Below, piece by piece: positions 20,090 through 30,899 of a DNA stretch of 64,000 bases. Source of the DNA: Megascapheus bottae (Eukaryota; Chordata; Mammalia; Rodentia; Geomyidae). The stretch spans positions 186,001 through 250,000 of the forward strand of contig JANJXV010000013.1 in NCBI GenBank assembly GCA_024803745.1, written 5' to 3'. The position numbers and the translations under genes were made by a program. The notes below the pieces were generated by a model that was not told the origin of the DNA, made no database searches, and worked only from the letters and a program-made list of their open reading frames with translations. The stretch's first letter is position 1, and every line of letters begins with the position of its first letter.

Positions 20090-20527
20090 TTTTTGGTCCC
20101 GGGGTTTGAACTCTGCGCCTGAGTGCTGTCCTTAAGCTTTTCAGCTCAAGGCTAGTGTTATACCATTTTGAGTCACAGCTCTACTTCCAGTTTTCTGGTA
20201 GTTCATTGGAGATAAGAGTCTTACAGACTTTTGCACTTGAGCTGGCTTCGAACTTCAGTTCTCAGATCTCATTCACCTGAGTAGCCGGGATGGCAGGTGT
20301 GAGCCACCAGCACCCAGCTACAAATTAGTTTTTTTCTTTTTGTGCCAGTCCTGGACTTGAACTTAGGGCCTGAGCACTGTCCTTGGGCTTTCTCAAGGCC
20401 TAGTGCTCTACCACTTGAGCCACAGCACCATTTCCAGCTTTTTCTATGTATTAGTGCCAAATAATTAAGCCCAGGTCTTCATGTATGCTAGGCAAGCACT
20501 CCACCACTAGGCCAAACTCCCAGCCCT
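20090..20527 (-). mobile_element. Adjacent B1-Geo and IDL-Geo SINEs
   Basis: Two minus-oriented SINEs side by side: B1-Geo at 20090-20322 (CCGGGGTTTGAACTCTGCGC to AGCCACCAGCACCCAG) and IDL-Geo at 20328-20527 (GTGCCAGTCCTGGACTTGAA to CCAAACTCCCAGCCC). Confidence 0.9.
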
Positions 20528-20579
20528 ACAAATGAGTTTTTATAAAGCATAAAACATACCATAGGGGAAGTCAAAGGTT

Positions 20580-20672
20580 TTATTTTTTTAATTAATGGAA
20601 GGTGCATTACTTCTCACACATTGATACCCCTTCTCATCTTTTTGTCCCCTTTCCCTCCCCCCCACCCCTCAA
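20580..20672 (-). mobile_element. L1 3'UTR fragment
   Basis: TTAATTAATGGAAGGTGCAT, CACACATTGATACCCCTTCT and a C-rich tract match the 3' end of the large L1s, in minus orientation. Confidence 0.8.
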
Positions 20673-20963
20673 AGATTTTATTTGCATGCACCGAACTCTT
20701 AGATGAAAATGGAAAGTTTCTTTTACTGGTATTGAGAGTTAATTAATCTTTACGTGCGTTGTGTTCTTTTGTTTGATACGATCACACAGTAGAATTAGGA
20801 AAGATGCAAGGTGAGAGAAGCAGTAGAGTATTCATTGCAAAATTTGACTGTAGGGCTTCTTACTGTAAACTATTAATCCAAACCTTAGAGGAAAGAACAA
20901 TCTTATTTTTTTTCCTTAAAGATAATCCCTTAAAACAGATCAAATAGAATCAAGAACATCAAG

Positions 20964-21009
<46 letters not shown>

Positions 21010-21620
21010 AGAGTAACCGGAAAAATATGGATTAAGCTAAAGTGATGGAATTTTCCTTGAATTCTAGTGACTACACTCGAAAACACATTTGTATAAAGGA
21101 TTTATTTGAAATAGGCATCTGAAACACCCTACTTAATTAAGCACACGAAAAATGTTGGCTGTAATTCCCCCCTCCCCCACTTACTCGAAACCATCATATC
21201 ATCAAGACAGCTCAATGACCACAAAGTAAGGAAAACTGGAGACAGGGTGTTAAATTATTTTGATTGGTCATATGCTGGGGCCTCACTTGAGATGATCTCC
21301 ACTCACCACGGTGATTCTGCCTTCTCTCAAGGCAATGCCCAGGCCTGGAGACCCTGGAGATTCCCGTGGCCTGTCTGGATTTCACTCTGCACACCTGCTT
21401 TGTCCTCAGTTTACCTCTGAGGGAGGGTCAGGTGCTGCTCACCCCACTGAGACTTGGAGACCTCCTACTGTGTGTTAGTGGTTCCCAGGATGTGACCCTA
21501 ATGGAGTCCAGTACTGCCTTCACCAGGCACCCCTGGTCTTGAGGGGAAGGGGAAGGGGAAGTGGAGATCTGGGGTGCTGTGCCCCAAGACGTAGCCCTGG
21601 GGATGCAATACTGTGGGGAA
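20673..21620. other. Unique DNA with an (AC)n tract
   Basis: (AC)n at 20965-21007. The rest has no named repeat or gene. The minus-strand frames at 21212-21394 and 21428-21661 show no domain. Confidence 0.45.
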
Positions 21621-21739
21621 ACTGAGGCACACCTCAATTGGAAGGGTGTCTCTGGACGCACTTCAGGGTGGAGGTTTTATTTCATACCTTTGCAATACGA
21701 GGTGTGTGTGGGGGGGTCATTGTGATGCTTCCACGCATG

Positions 21740-22350
21740 CAACCTGGTACACGTCGAACAAATTCCCCTCCCCGCTGCCCCCCACCCCACGTCCACCAGG
21801 TTCTCGGTGCTTCTCTCTCTCGTCCCCTCCTTTCACCAGGTCGCCTTTGCCGGGACCAGAGGACAGGCAGACCCCGCCCACCAAGGCCAGCATGCCCACG
21901 TCCCCCGCACAGGCCACGCCCACCAAGCCACAGCCCCTCCCACCTGGTCCCACCCAGAAACATTGCTCCCTCCGGGATGGCCACGCCTACCCAACACCTT
22001 CCACCCTGGCTGGCTGGCTCTGCCTCCAAGGCCCCGCCCCCCAGGCCGGCCACGCCCACCACGACGTTCCATCCAGACTGGCCCCGCCCAACAAGCTCCA
22101 CCACTCCAGGCTGACTGCCTTCCAAGCCCAGCCACGCCTACCAAACTGACCACACCCACCAACCCGCCTGCCCCATCAGCCCTCCAGGCTGGCCACGCCC
22201 ACCACACCGACCACGCCCTCCAGACAGGCCACGCCCACCACGCCTAGCCCATCCTCCAGGCCTTGGCCCCCACCCTAGTCTTTCCAGCACAGATCCCGCC
22301 TCCCTAGCGGAAGCTCCGCCTCCTCAGTGCTAGCTCCGCCCTCCAAGCAG
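21740..22350 (+). repeat. GT/GC-box-rich degenerate minisatellite
   Basis: About 600 bp in which CCACGCCCACC-like decamers recur irregularly, on one strand only. Near-copies lie near 21912, 21978, 22048, 22079, 22131, 22149, 22190, 22208 and 22225; CCGCCTCC or CCGCCCTCC forms follow at 22297-22340. The composition is C-rich on the plus strand. The motif is the binding-site type used by Sp/KLF zinc-finger factors. Several long overlapping frames on both strands are composition artefacts. Whether it is a promoter or merely a GC-rich satellite cannot be told. Confidence 0.7.
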
Positions 22351-23082
22351 AGGCTCCACCCCCGGAGCTCTCTGCCCAGTTCCTGGTGGCGCAGTTGCCT
22401 GTCAATCAGCCTGCCCCACTGCGGAGCCTCCCTCAGAGCCAAGGTCAGGGCGTGGGTGAGACGGGGCCTCATCTCCCGGGTCCAACAACACTGAAAACAC
22501 CTCCTCCACCCCAGCCCGCTGCTCAAGCAATGGAAGTCAGGTCCCGGCCGATGGGAGCAGAGGAGAAGGCCGCCGTCCTCACGTCCCCACAGCTCCCTCG
22601 CCCATCACCGCTTGTTCAGAGAAGCCCGGGAGCCCGGTCACCTCTCCCGGGTGGGGGTAACTCACCCGGCTGCAGCCGCTGGCAGCACCCACATTTCCGT
22701 TCCTCCCGCGTGGACAGAGTCCCACAGCCTCCGCGTGGCCTGTGGGGCCAGGTCCTCTGGGCACCTGCTCGCTGCATGGCCGGGCCGGGCCAGGACTCTC
22801 CTGCCCCAGGACTCTCCCTCCTCGAGCCCACCCAGGGTGGAGTGTGACGGTGGAGGAGGTGATGAAGAGGTAACCCGAGTGCCTGCCAATGCCCCAGGGA
22901 GCCATGGCCCCCCAGCCACCTGGCCCACAGAGCCCAGCTGCCACCCTAACCATCCCCACACAAAGGGCCAGCCGGCGCCAGCAGGTCGGTGGCTTTCCCA
23001 ACTGTGGGGAGGGGGGAGGAAGGGAGGGGCTGGGGACAGAAGGAGAAGGCCGGTGGACGCTGGTGGCTGGCCCCTGTGACAT
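22351..23082. other. GC-rich unique segment
   Basis: GC- and CpG-enriched DNA continuing from the GT-box array. The open frames (for example 22386-22847 plus, 22579-23088 minus) overlap each other and contain no domain I recognise. It could be a CpG-island-like element. No TATA or transcription-start evidence can be read. Confidence 0.45.
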
Positions 23083-23282
23083 CCTCACGTAGTCAGGAGG
23101 TGAAGATGTGGGGATCGTGGTTCGAAGCCAAGCTCAGACAGGAAAATCCTGGAGACCAATTATCTCAAATTAAGTACACACACACACACAGGGAAAGCCA
23201 CAGTGGTGCTGTGGCTCAAGTGGTAGAGAGCTAGCCTTGAGCAAAGCAAGCTCAGGCCCTGAGTTCAAGCCCACAGACCTGT
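23083..23282 (+). mobile_element. B1-Geo SINE with (CA)n in the linker
   Basis: CACGTAGTCAGGAGGTGAAG starts within the 7SL-like half. A CA run at 23175-23190 sits between the B1-like and Geo halves. CAGTGGTGCTGTGGCTCAAG follows. Confidence 0.85.
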
Positions 23283-23319
23283 ATCTCCCTCACTCCCCAA
23301 TGGAGAGAGCCACAAAGTG

Positions 23320-23450
23320 GGCGGGTGGGCAAGCTCGATGTGGTGGCTTATAGCTCTAGCATTAGCAGGACGAGATAGGAGGATTGTGTGTTCAGGAGCA
23401 GCCTGGGCAGCAGAGAGCCTGCCTCACGGAAAAGATGGCAGGAGAAGAAC
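23320..23450 (+). mobile_element. Monomeric B1-like SINE
   Basis: ATGTGGTGGCTTATAGCTCTAGCAT, GGAGGATTGTGTGTTCAGGAG and CAGCCTGGGCAGCA follow the 7SL/B1 pattern without a Geo half. Older than the dimers. Confidence 0.6.
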
Positions 23451-23779
23451 TATGGTCATCCAGGAAGGCCCAGAGGCCAAGTTTAGGTTTGAGCAGTAAG
23501 GGGTGGGGGCATGGGCTTGACTGTCCAGGCAAAAGTCAGTCTCGCCATATCGCTGTTACTTGAGCAAGCGACCCGCAGGCTACCTTCTCACCTGCAAAAG
23601 GGAGGGAAGAGAACCCAGGATGTATGTGTGGAGGGGGAGGGGAGGGGGGAGGGTGGGGCACCAGTCAGCAGCAAGTGATTGGCTCAGAGGAAAGGCCCCC
23701 CCCTCTCCAAGCCACGCCCTGTTCCTATGTGGTGAGGAACTTTTCACTTTAGAAATGAAGATAAGTCACATGTGAAACC
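23451..23779. other. Unique sequence with a short G-rich tract
   Basis: A GGGGGAGGGGAGGGGGGAGG run at about 23630-23655 could form a G-quadruplex. No gene seen. Confidence 0.4.
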
Positions 23780-24365
23780 AATAGTATGTATCTGTGTATA
23801 TATGTATACATACAGTAACATATTATATACATATATACGGCACAGCAGGTACTACGTCTATGCTATATAGTACACATATAATGTATATATGCTATAAGTA
23901 GTATGTGTATATATTATGTATGTACATATGTATATATACACACCACACTGCATGTATAATATATGTGTATGATATATACACATATACATATATTATAGAT
24001 GTATATAATACATACATACAGACACTTATTATACACATGTAGTATAGAATATATACATATAAACATTATATATACTATATATACACTATACAGTATATAC
24101 TATATTATACACTATAGACACATGCATATACACTATACATGTATACTATATAGCATGTATAGTATATATACATGATACATAACATACATACAGTATTTAG
24201 TATGTGCATCTGTACACTGTATACAATGTGTAGCATATGCGTATAATATGTATCTATATGTATATATACATGCACGCATATATGCGTGATGTATTTATGG
24301 AGATATATACTCACATACATACACAAATACTATATATATATATATATGTATATGTATATATCTCC
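23780..24365. repeat. TATATACATA-rich cryptic microsatellite
   Basis: Nearly 600 bp of alternating purine-pyrimidine AT/GT/AC dinucleotides with scattered interruptions (TATATACATA, ATGTATATAT). Confidence 0.9.
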
Positions 24366-24404
24366 AGAGTTCAAGTTCCATCGGAAAAGAAAAGAAAAAA
24401 GAAA

Positions 24405-24636
24405 TTGCAAAGAAACTAGGTGCCGATGTGATGGCTACTTAGAGGCTGAGATCTGAAGACTGAGGTTCAAAGCCAGGAGGTGCCTGGACAGGAAACTCCA
24501 TGAAATTTATTTGAAGTTAACTAGCAAAAATCTGGAAGTGCTGATAGAGTTCAAGTGGTAGAGTGCCAACCTTGAGTGGAAAAGCTCAGGAACAGCACTC
24601 AGTCTCTGAGTTTAAGTCTCATCACACACACACACA
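24405..24636 (+). mobile_element. B1-Geo SINE, short (CA)n tail
   Basis: GGCTACTTAGAGGCTGAGATCTG, a degenerated Geo half (GGAAGTGCTGATAGAGTTCAAG), then ATCACACACACACAC. Confidence 0.85.
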
Positions 24637-24664
24637 GACTAGAAATTATAAAAACAAATGAATG

Positions 24665-24965
24665 TATAAATCAGGCTTTATTGAATTTCAAAGTTTGTCT
24701 CTCCAAAAGATATTACTAAGAGAATAAAAAGATGAGTCACAGACTTGGGAAAATATTTCAAAACACAGCTTTGATTAAAGACTTGTGGTCTAAGGATATA
24801 AAACATTTTTACAATTTAGTATTCGATGGTGGAGTTTTGTTGAGCAGAAGAATTATGTGTGCATTTCAACAAGGAAAAGTTGTAAGTGAAGACATGAAAA
24901 AGTGTTCAACTTCATTAACTCTTACATAAATGCATATTAAAACTACAAGGATGGTTTATCATATT
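24665..24965 (+). mobile_element. Old L1 ORF2 fragment
   Basis: The degenerate frame around 24732-24929 includes LIKDLWSKDIKHFYNL and MKKCSTSL, matching the L1 ORF2 C-terminal region. A 3'-UTR-like end is absent. Confidence 0.65.
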
Positions 24966-25375
24966 GATCTCAGCTACCCAGAATGACAAGATTTGCACCA
25001 CTGTGGTTCAAGACTAATTTTGGTTAAAAGTTAGAGATTTCATCTCAACAAGTACCAGTGAACATGGTGGTGTGTCTATAATCTCAGCTATTTAGGATGC
25101 ATTTAAGAGGAAGATAAGGGGCTGGGAATGTGGCTGAGTGGTAGAGTGCTTGCCTATCATGCATGAGGGCCTGGGTTCAATTCCTCAGTACCACATAAAC
25201 AAAAATAATCATAGTAAAATTATAGTTAAAAAAGAAGATGAGGATCTAAGGCTAGCCAATAACGAATGCAAAAGGGCCAGAGGCATGGCTCAAAGTAGTA
25301 GAGAGATGGTCTAGAAGAAGAGGGGTCATGAGTTCAAAGCTCAGTACTGCCAGAAAAGTGAATAAATAAATTAAA
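24966..25375 (+). mobile_element. Mixed SINE remnants including a lone IDL monomer
   Basis: Two B1-like remnants (about 24966-25052 and 25058-25115) precede a single IDL half at 25119-25232 (GGGGCTGGGAATGTGGCTGAG … GGTTCAATTCCTCAGTACC) with an A-rich tail. A further SINE-like piece at 25275-25362 ends in AAGCTCAGTACTGCCAG. The IDL unit has no Geo partner. Confidence 0.65.
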
Positions 25376-25424
25376 CCACAATAAGATAATAGTACTGACA
25401 TATGAAGATGATGGACAAGTTCTT

Positions 25425-25826
25425 GTAGCTAGGCATTGATGTCTCATGCCTGTAATTCTAGCTACTCAGGAGGCCAAGATTTAAGGATGCCAGTTCAAAG
25501 CCGGCTTAGGCAGGAAAGTCTGAGATTTCTTTTTTTTTTGCCAGTCCTGAGGCTTGAACTCAGGGCTTGAGCACTGTTTTCGGACACTTTTTTGCTCAAG
25601 GCCAGTGCTCTGCCACTTGAGCCACAGTGCCATTTTTGGCTTTTTCTGTGTATGTGGTACCAGGGAATTGAACCCAGGGCTTCATGCATGCTAGAAAAGC
25701 ACTCTACCACTAGGCCAAACTCCTGGCCCCAAGTCTGTGAGATTCTTGTCTCCAGTGAGCCACCAAAAAGTCAGAAGTAGAAAGCCCAGGGACAGTGCCC
25801 AGTCCCCAAGTTCAAGCCTCAGACTG

Positions 25827-25871
<45 letters not shown>
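25425..25871 (+). mobile_element. B1-Geo SINE split by an IDL-Geo, (AC)n tail
   Basis: The 7SL-like half is at 25425-25528 (TGCCTGTAATTCTAGCTACT). It resumes at 25730 with AAGTCTGTGAGATTCTTGTC and the Geo half, ending in (AC)n at 25829-25871. The insert copies the site AAGTCTG(TG)AGATT on both sides. Confidence 0.92.
25529..25729 (-). mobile_element. IDL-Geo SINE nested in B1-Geo
   Basis: T-run/GCCAGTCCTGAGGCTTGA to CCAAACTCCTGGCCCC. Complete, inserted antisense to its host SINE. Confidence 0.94.
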
Positions 25872-25872
<1 letters not shown>

Positions 25873-25939
25873 TTCTTTTACTATTGACAGTTCTTTTTGT
25901 TGGGTTGGTGTGTATGTGTGTGTGTGTAAGAGTCTAGAA

Positions 25940-26395
25940 CTGTACTGATACTGTTGCAACAAGACCTTACACAGCTAAACACAGACTTTAAGACCTAGAA
26001 ATTCCACTCTGGGTTATTTACATGACAACAACAAAATGCAAACACATCTGCAGGAAGACTGACAACAGACTTATAACAGCTTTAGTCATCCCTCAAAGAG
26101 GAAGCAGCCTAAACCCAGCCATCCCCACACAATGGAATATTACTCAGCCATCATCGGAAGCGTTTGTTAAGATGTGAAACCACGTGAATGGATCTCAAAC
26201 ACATCACGCAGGTGAAAGAAACCAGACACAAAAATGTCTGTGTTTAGTATAATTGCGTTTATTTGACATTGTGCAAAAGGCCAGGCTGAATACTTCATAG
26301 AAATCAGGTCAGCCATTGCCAGGAGCTGGGGGTGTATGGGGTGTGTGGGGTGTATGGAGTGGGTGGGAGGGTGGGGATGTCAGTGGAAGGTAATT
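25940..26395 (+). mobile_element. Old L1 3' end
   Basis: AATTCCACTCTGGGTTATTT, CACAATGGAATATTACTCAG and GTGAATGGATCTCAAACACATC trace ORF2 end and 3'UTR features of an ancient L1, without the young 3'UTR of this genome. Confidence 0.7.
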
Positions 26396-26654
26396 AGAAC
26401 CCAGACCTCTTTCTGGACAGGATCTTGAGCTAGCTAGCTGAAACTAGATACAAAAGAGACTTTGTTTCAGAACATCCTAGCTGTGATCCCCAGCCTTTTC
26501 TGGTTTCCCTAACCTTCCCAAGACCTTTGCAGAAGCTTTGATTAAGAATTAATACCCACCATGCCTTGGGACCTAACCAATAAGATGTCACCCTCCAAAA
26601 GGTGTGTGATTCTTATCCCCAATTAAATAACAAAAGGCCAGAAGAACAAATACG

Positions 26655-27105
26655 ATAAGCTGGGCACCAAAGACTAATGTTTATAATCCTAGCTACTCAG
26701 GAGGCTGAGTTCTGAGGTTTGGGATTTGAAGCCAACCTGGGCCAGGAAAATCTGGGAGACTCCAAAAAGCTCCAAGTGGAGCTGTGGACCATGTGGTACA
26801 CAAAAGGCCCAGAGTGGGGTGGGGGAGAGAAGAACACAAAAGGCTTTTGAGTAAGATATGCTGCTTTGATTTTGCTTTTTATTGGTTGTGGGGTTTGAAC
26901 TTAGGGCCTGGGCTCTGTCTCTAAGCTCTTCAGCTCAAGGCTAGTGCTCTACCACATTGAGCCACAGAGCTACTTCCAGTTTTCTGGTGGTTCATTGGAG
27001 ATGAGTCTTCCGGACTTGTTGGCCTGGGCTAGCTTTGAACTGAGATTTTTAGACCTCTGCCTTCTGCATATCTAGAATTTCAGGCGTGAGTCTGGCTAAG
27101 TTATG
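26655..27105. mobile_element. Two B1-Geo SINEs in inverted orientation
   Basis: Plus copy at 26655-26830 (AAGCTGGGCACC … AGTGGAGCTGTGGACCA). Minus copy at 26876-27104 (TGGGGTTTGAACTTAGGGCC … TTCAGGCGTGAGTCTGGC). Tail-to-tail arrangement. Confidence 0.85.
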
Positions 27106-27219
27106 TTGCTGAATAAAGTCCCTCCATACTCACCCTGCTTTCTTCTGGACTTAACGTTTGTCAGAAGTCATACAGTGTGAATTTTAGGTTAGATAAATTG
27201 TGTTTCAATGGAATAAAAC

Positions 27220-28143
27220 ACCCATGACCAGGTGTATTGATACAAGTGGAATTGCAGCATTCCAGAGGCTTGAACAGAAGGTTCGAGTCCTGCTTGAGCT
27301 ATACAGAAAGTTCCAGGTCCAACCTGAGGTATGTAGCAAGATAATATCTCCAAAAAGCAAAAGAAAAGCTGAGGGCTAGTGGCTCAGGCCTGTAATCCTA
27401 GCAATTCAGGGGGTTGAGGGTCTGAGGATGGTGGCTTGAAGCAAGCCTGTGAGAAAGTCTGTGAGACTCTTATCTCCTCCACTAAACTACCCAGAAAAAG
27501 CTGGAAGTGGTGTTGTGGCTCATTGTGTAGAGTGAAAAAAAAAGAGGGCCGGGAGTTTAGCCTAGTGGTAGAGTGCTTGCTTAGCATGCACGCATGAAGA
27601 TCCGGGTTCAATTCCCTAGTACCACATACATAGAAAAAAGCTGGAAATGGTGCTGTGGCTCAAGTGGTAGAGCACTAGCCTTGAGAAAGCCCAAGGACAG
27701 TGCCCAGGCCCTGAGTTCAAATCCCAGGACTGGTGAAGAAGATCTGAGGATCAGTGTTCAAAGACAGCTCGGGCACTAAAGTCCATGAGACTCTTATCTC
27801 CAATTAATCACCAGAAAACCTGGAAGTGGCCCTGTGGCTCAAGGGGTAGAACACTAGCCTTGAGTTAAAGAGCTCAGGGAAATCACTCAGGCACAAGTTC
27901 AAGCCCCACGACTCACCAAAAAAAAAGAATGTTGCAGGGCTTGGTGGCTCACGCCTGTAATCCTAGCTACTCAGGAGGCTGAGATCTGAGGATCAAGGTT
28001 CAAAGCCAGACCAGACACTAAAGGATCTGAGACTCTTATCTCCAATGAACCTCTAGAAAATGGGCAATGGAGCTTGGCTCAAGGGAGGTAGCCTAGAGCT
28101 GAAGAGCTCAGTGCCGAGGCCGAGTTCAAGCCTCCTGACCCAC

Positions 28144-28182
<39 letters not shown>

Positions 28183-28183
28183 G
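27220..28183 (+). mobile_element. Cluster of five consecutive SINEs
   Basis: In order: a monomeric B1-like relic at 27225-27355; a 3'-truncated B1-Geo at 27366-27536; a full IDL-Geo at 27548-27738 whose left half carries the variant GCATGCACGCATGAAGATCC; a 5'-truncated B1-Geo at 27740-27925; and a full B1-Geo at 27935-28183 ending in (AC)n. All are in plus orientation. Confidence 0.85.
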
Positions 28184-28414
28184 CACACAATGTAGACACT
28201 TGACAAAATTAGTTATCTCTACACCTGGCATTTCTTGTTTCTGATCTGATGGAAGCCAAGAGGAGTGATGGATCATTTAGATTTGGGTAGGTGAAAGGGT
28301 AATTTAGTTAAGGTCCAGGGCCCCTAGACAAGAACTTGGTCCAGCAAGCCAAAGCCAGAGCCCAAATGCATCTTCTGGCTGGTCCCCATTCACAGTTTCT
28401 TGTCCTAAAAAGTC
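28184..28414. other. Unique spacer
   Basis: No repeat or gene recognised. Confidence 0.4.
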
Positions 28415-28635
28415 AGGGCCTGGGCATTCGTTTGTTCCTGAGCTTTCATTGCTCAAGGCTAGCACTCTTGTCACTTTAGCCCCAGCTCCATTGCCTGCTT
28501 TTTAGTGGCTAATTGGAGTGGAGGTCTCACTGTCTTTCCCGCCCAGGCTGGCTTTGAACCACAATTCTCAGATTCTAGCCTTCTGAGGAGTTAGGATTGT
28601 AAATATGAGTGAGTCACCAATGCCTGCCTTGCTCC
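28415..28635 (-). mobile_element. B1-Geo SINE
   Basis: GCTCAAGGCTAGCACTCTTGTC, TTGAACCACAATTCTCAGATT and CACCAATGCCTG, minus orientation, degenerate. Confidence 0.8.
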
Positions 28636-28709
28636 TTCTGGCATTTATAACCTTCCATGGCCCTGGAGAGAGGGTTTGCAGTGGTGAGGAGCTTGATTAG
28701 AAATTAACC

Positions 28710-29128
28710 AATCAGAGCCAGGCTCTGGAGGCTCATCCCTCCCCCCTCCCCTGCCACACCCCTCCCAAAATCTTAGCTAGAGGCCAAGAGCAGAGGATCC
28801 CCCAGTTTGAAGCTAGCCTGGGCAGAAGTCTGTGAAACTTATTTCCAATCAACTAGCAAAAAGAGAGCATAAACCTTGAACAAAAAAAGCCAAGGGACAG
28901 GACTCAGGTTTTGTGTTTAAGTACTGGCATAAAAAAATACCTCAGTCATGGGGCTGTGAGTGTAGCCTAGTGGTAGAGAGCTTATCTAGCATTCACAAAA
29001 CCCTGGGTTCAATTCCTCAGCACCACATACTCAGAAAAAGCCACAAGTGGCACTGGGGCTCAAAGACAGTGCTTAGGCCCCGAGTTCAAGCCCCAGGACT
29101 GGAAAACAAACAAACAAACAAAAAACAA
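28710..29128 (+). mobile_element. B1-Geo followed by IDL-Geo
   Basis: Degenerate B1-Geo at 28710-28930, with a C-rich insertion in its first half. IDL-Geo at 28949-29104 (GGGGCTGTGAGTGTAGCCTAG) has lost part of the Geo half and ends in (AAAC)n. Confidence 0.8.
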
Positions 29129-29610
29129 ACCAACCTCAACCAATCTCTCAACCCTCCCCCCCCCAAAAAAAAAGCCCAACATAAAAGCAACCAAATCGGA
29201 ATGCCATACCAGCCAACCAATAAGGTGTCACCTTGCAGAATCCTAATCAAATTAAGGGCAACCAATCAAAGCACAGCCCAGGGTGTAAGAACTCCTTGGC
29301 TCGGGGCTGCTGAAAGAAAAAGGACAGCCATGGATGAATGGATACAAGGGCAGACAGCAGTCAGGGAGACTGCAGTGACTCTTGTCCTGGACCTCAGATG
29401 TCGAATAACTGAGCTGGCCATTGTCAGTAGTGGCAGAAACTGAGCTGTCATTGTTGCCTAAGGAGCTAAAAGGGAGGCAGCTTACATCACAGCAGAAAAC
29501 CTGTGTCCTAAGTATGATATTCCTACAGTGACAGAAATCACTTAAGGAGGAATTATTCAGAGTAGATCCCTGTCAGTAAGTAACAGATTTGGTTAGTGTG
29601 ATTCCTGAGT
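29129..29610. other. Unique sequence, no gene seen
   Basis: The frame at 28913-29443 starts inside SINE sequence and shows no domain. CCAATCAAAG occurs near 29268 without other promoter features. Confidence 0.4.
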
Positions 29611-29624
29611 AATTTTTTTTCTCC

Positions 29625-29864
29625 CCTTGGTCCTGGGGCTTGAACTCAGGGCCTGGAGGCAGGGGGGGGGGGCGGTCCTTGAACCTCTTCCTGCTCAAGG
29701 CTTGTGTTCTACCATTTGAACCACAGCTCTACTTTGGGCTTTTTCTGAGTAGTTTATTGGAGATAAGAATCACACAGACTTTCCTGCAGGGGTTAGCTTC
29801 CAACTGTGAGCCTCAAATCTCAGCCTCCTGAATAGCTAGGATGACTGGTGCCTGGCCCTGAGTA
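29625..29864 (-). mobile_element. B1-Geo SINE
   Basis: GTCCTGGGGCTTGAACTCAG, TTCTACCATTTGAACCACAG, CTCAGCCTCCTGAATAGCTA; a G-run at 29661-29671 interrupts it. Confidence 0.85.
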
Positions 29865-29878
29865 ATTTTATTACTCAG

Positions 29879-30258
29879 CTCCTCTTCTTCTTCTTCTTCT
29901 TCTTCTTCTTCTTCTTCTTCTTCTTCTTCTTCTTCTTCTTCTTCTTCTTCTTCTTCTTCTTCTCCTTCTCCTTCTCCTCCTCCTACTCCTCCTCCTCTTT
30001 TTCTTCTTCTTCTTCTTCTTCTTCTGCTTCTGCTTCTGCTTCTGCTTCTGCTTCTGCTTCTGCTTCTTCTCCTTCTCCTTCTCCTTCTCCTTCTCCTCCT
30101 CCTCCTCCTCCTCCTCCTCCTCCTCCTCCTCTTCTTCTTCTTCTTCTTCTTCTTCTTCTTCTTCTTCTTCTTCTTCTTCTTCTCCTCCTCCTCCTCCTCC
30201 TCCTCTCTTCCTCCTCCTCCTCCTCCTCCTCCTCCTCCTCCTCCTCCTCCTCCTCCTC
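29879..30258 (-). repeat. 380-bp (CTT)n/(CTC)n/(CTTCTG)n tract
   Basis: Trinucleotide mosaic: CTT at 29881-29960, CTC blocks, a (CTTCTG)n hexanucleotide block at about 30021-30066, then CTC, CTT and CTC. It lies at the tail side of the minus-oriented SINE at 30259, so it probably grew from that SINE's A-rich tail (GAA/GAG on the minus strand). The predicted Glu/Lys/Arg-rich peptide is an artefact. Confidence 0.93.
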
Positions 30259-30476
30259 TGTCCTGGGGCTTGAACTCAGAGCCTGGCACTATCCCTGATC
30301 TTTTGTGTTCAAGGTTAGTGCTCTACCAACATGAGCCATAGTTCCACTTTTGGTAGTTTATTGGAAAGAAGAGTCTCATAGACTTTCCTGCTTTGGCTGG
30401 CTTTGAACTATGATTTCTGGCTCTCGGTTTCCTGAATAGTTAGGCTGACTGGTGTGAGCTGCTCACACTTGGCTAT
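30259..30476 (-). mobile_element. B1-Geo SINE
   Basis: GTCCTGGGGCTTGAACTCAG … TGACTGGTGTGAGCTGCTC, minus orientation. Confidence 0.88.
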
Positions 30477-30899
30477 TTAGCTATGCTTGCAGTTGTAATG
30501 TGTGTGCAAACCTGATTGCATATGGAGCTGTCAGGAAGCAGAAAATAATGAACTTATTATAAAATATTGATTTGTAGGCTATGTATGCTCCCATCCAACC
30601 AACAGGAGTTGGAGCAGGGCCAGTGCAAAAGAAATATTCAGAGCTGCTGCTGGTTCAGGGAATATTTAAAATGTGCTTCGTTGGTCCTCAGATGTTATTC
30701 TTTTTTTCCTTGTCTCTCTAGACTTCCCCTGAAGTCATTCTAAGCAAAGAAACATTACTGCCTGAATTTACTACCCATCGTTAGACCATGTGATTCTAGC
30801 ACTAAATGCCAATGTCAGAGCCTTTGGCACAAATGCGAAAATCTCTGACTTCTTGGGCTAGAGGAGGGAGAGGGAGGCATGGGAGGGGTCGCTCTGATT
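30477..30899. other. Unique sequence, no gene seen
   Basis: No repeat recognised. Composition is ordinary, so this is a reasonable place to look for cross-species conservation. Confidence 0.4.

Noticed and set aside
21613..23088. Overlapping 120-180-codon frames on both strands in the GC-rich segment, considered as a gene
   Set aside because: They overlap in opposing frames, show no domain or splice structure, and follow from low stop-codon frequency in GC-rich repeats.
29813..30289. A 158-codon Glu/Arg/Lys-rich minus-strand frame
   Set aside because: Product of the triplet microsatellite and flanking SINE.
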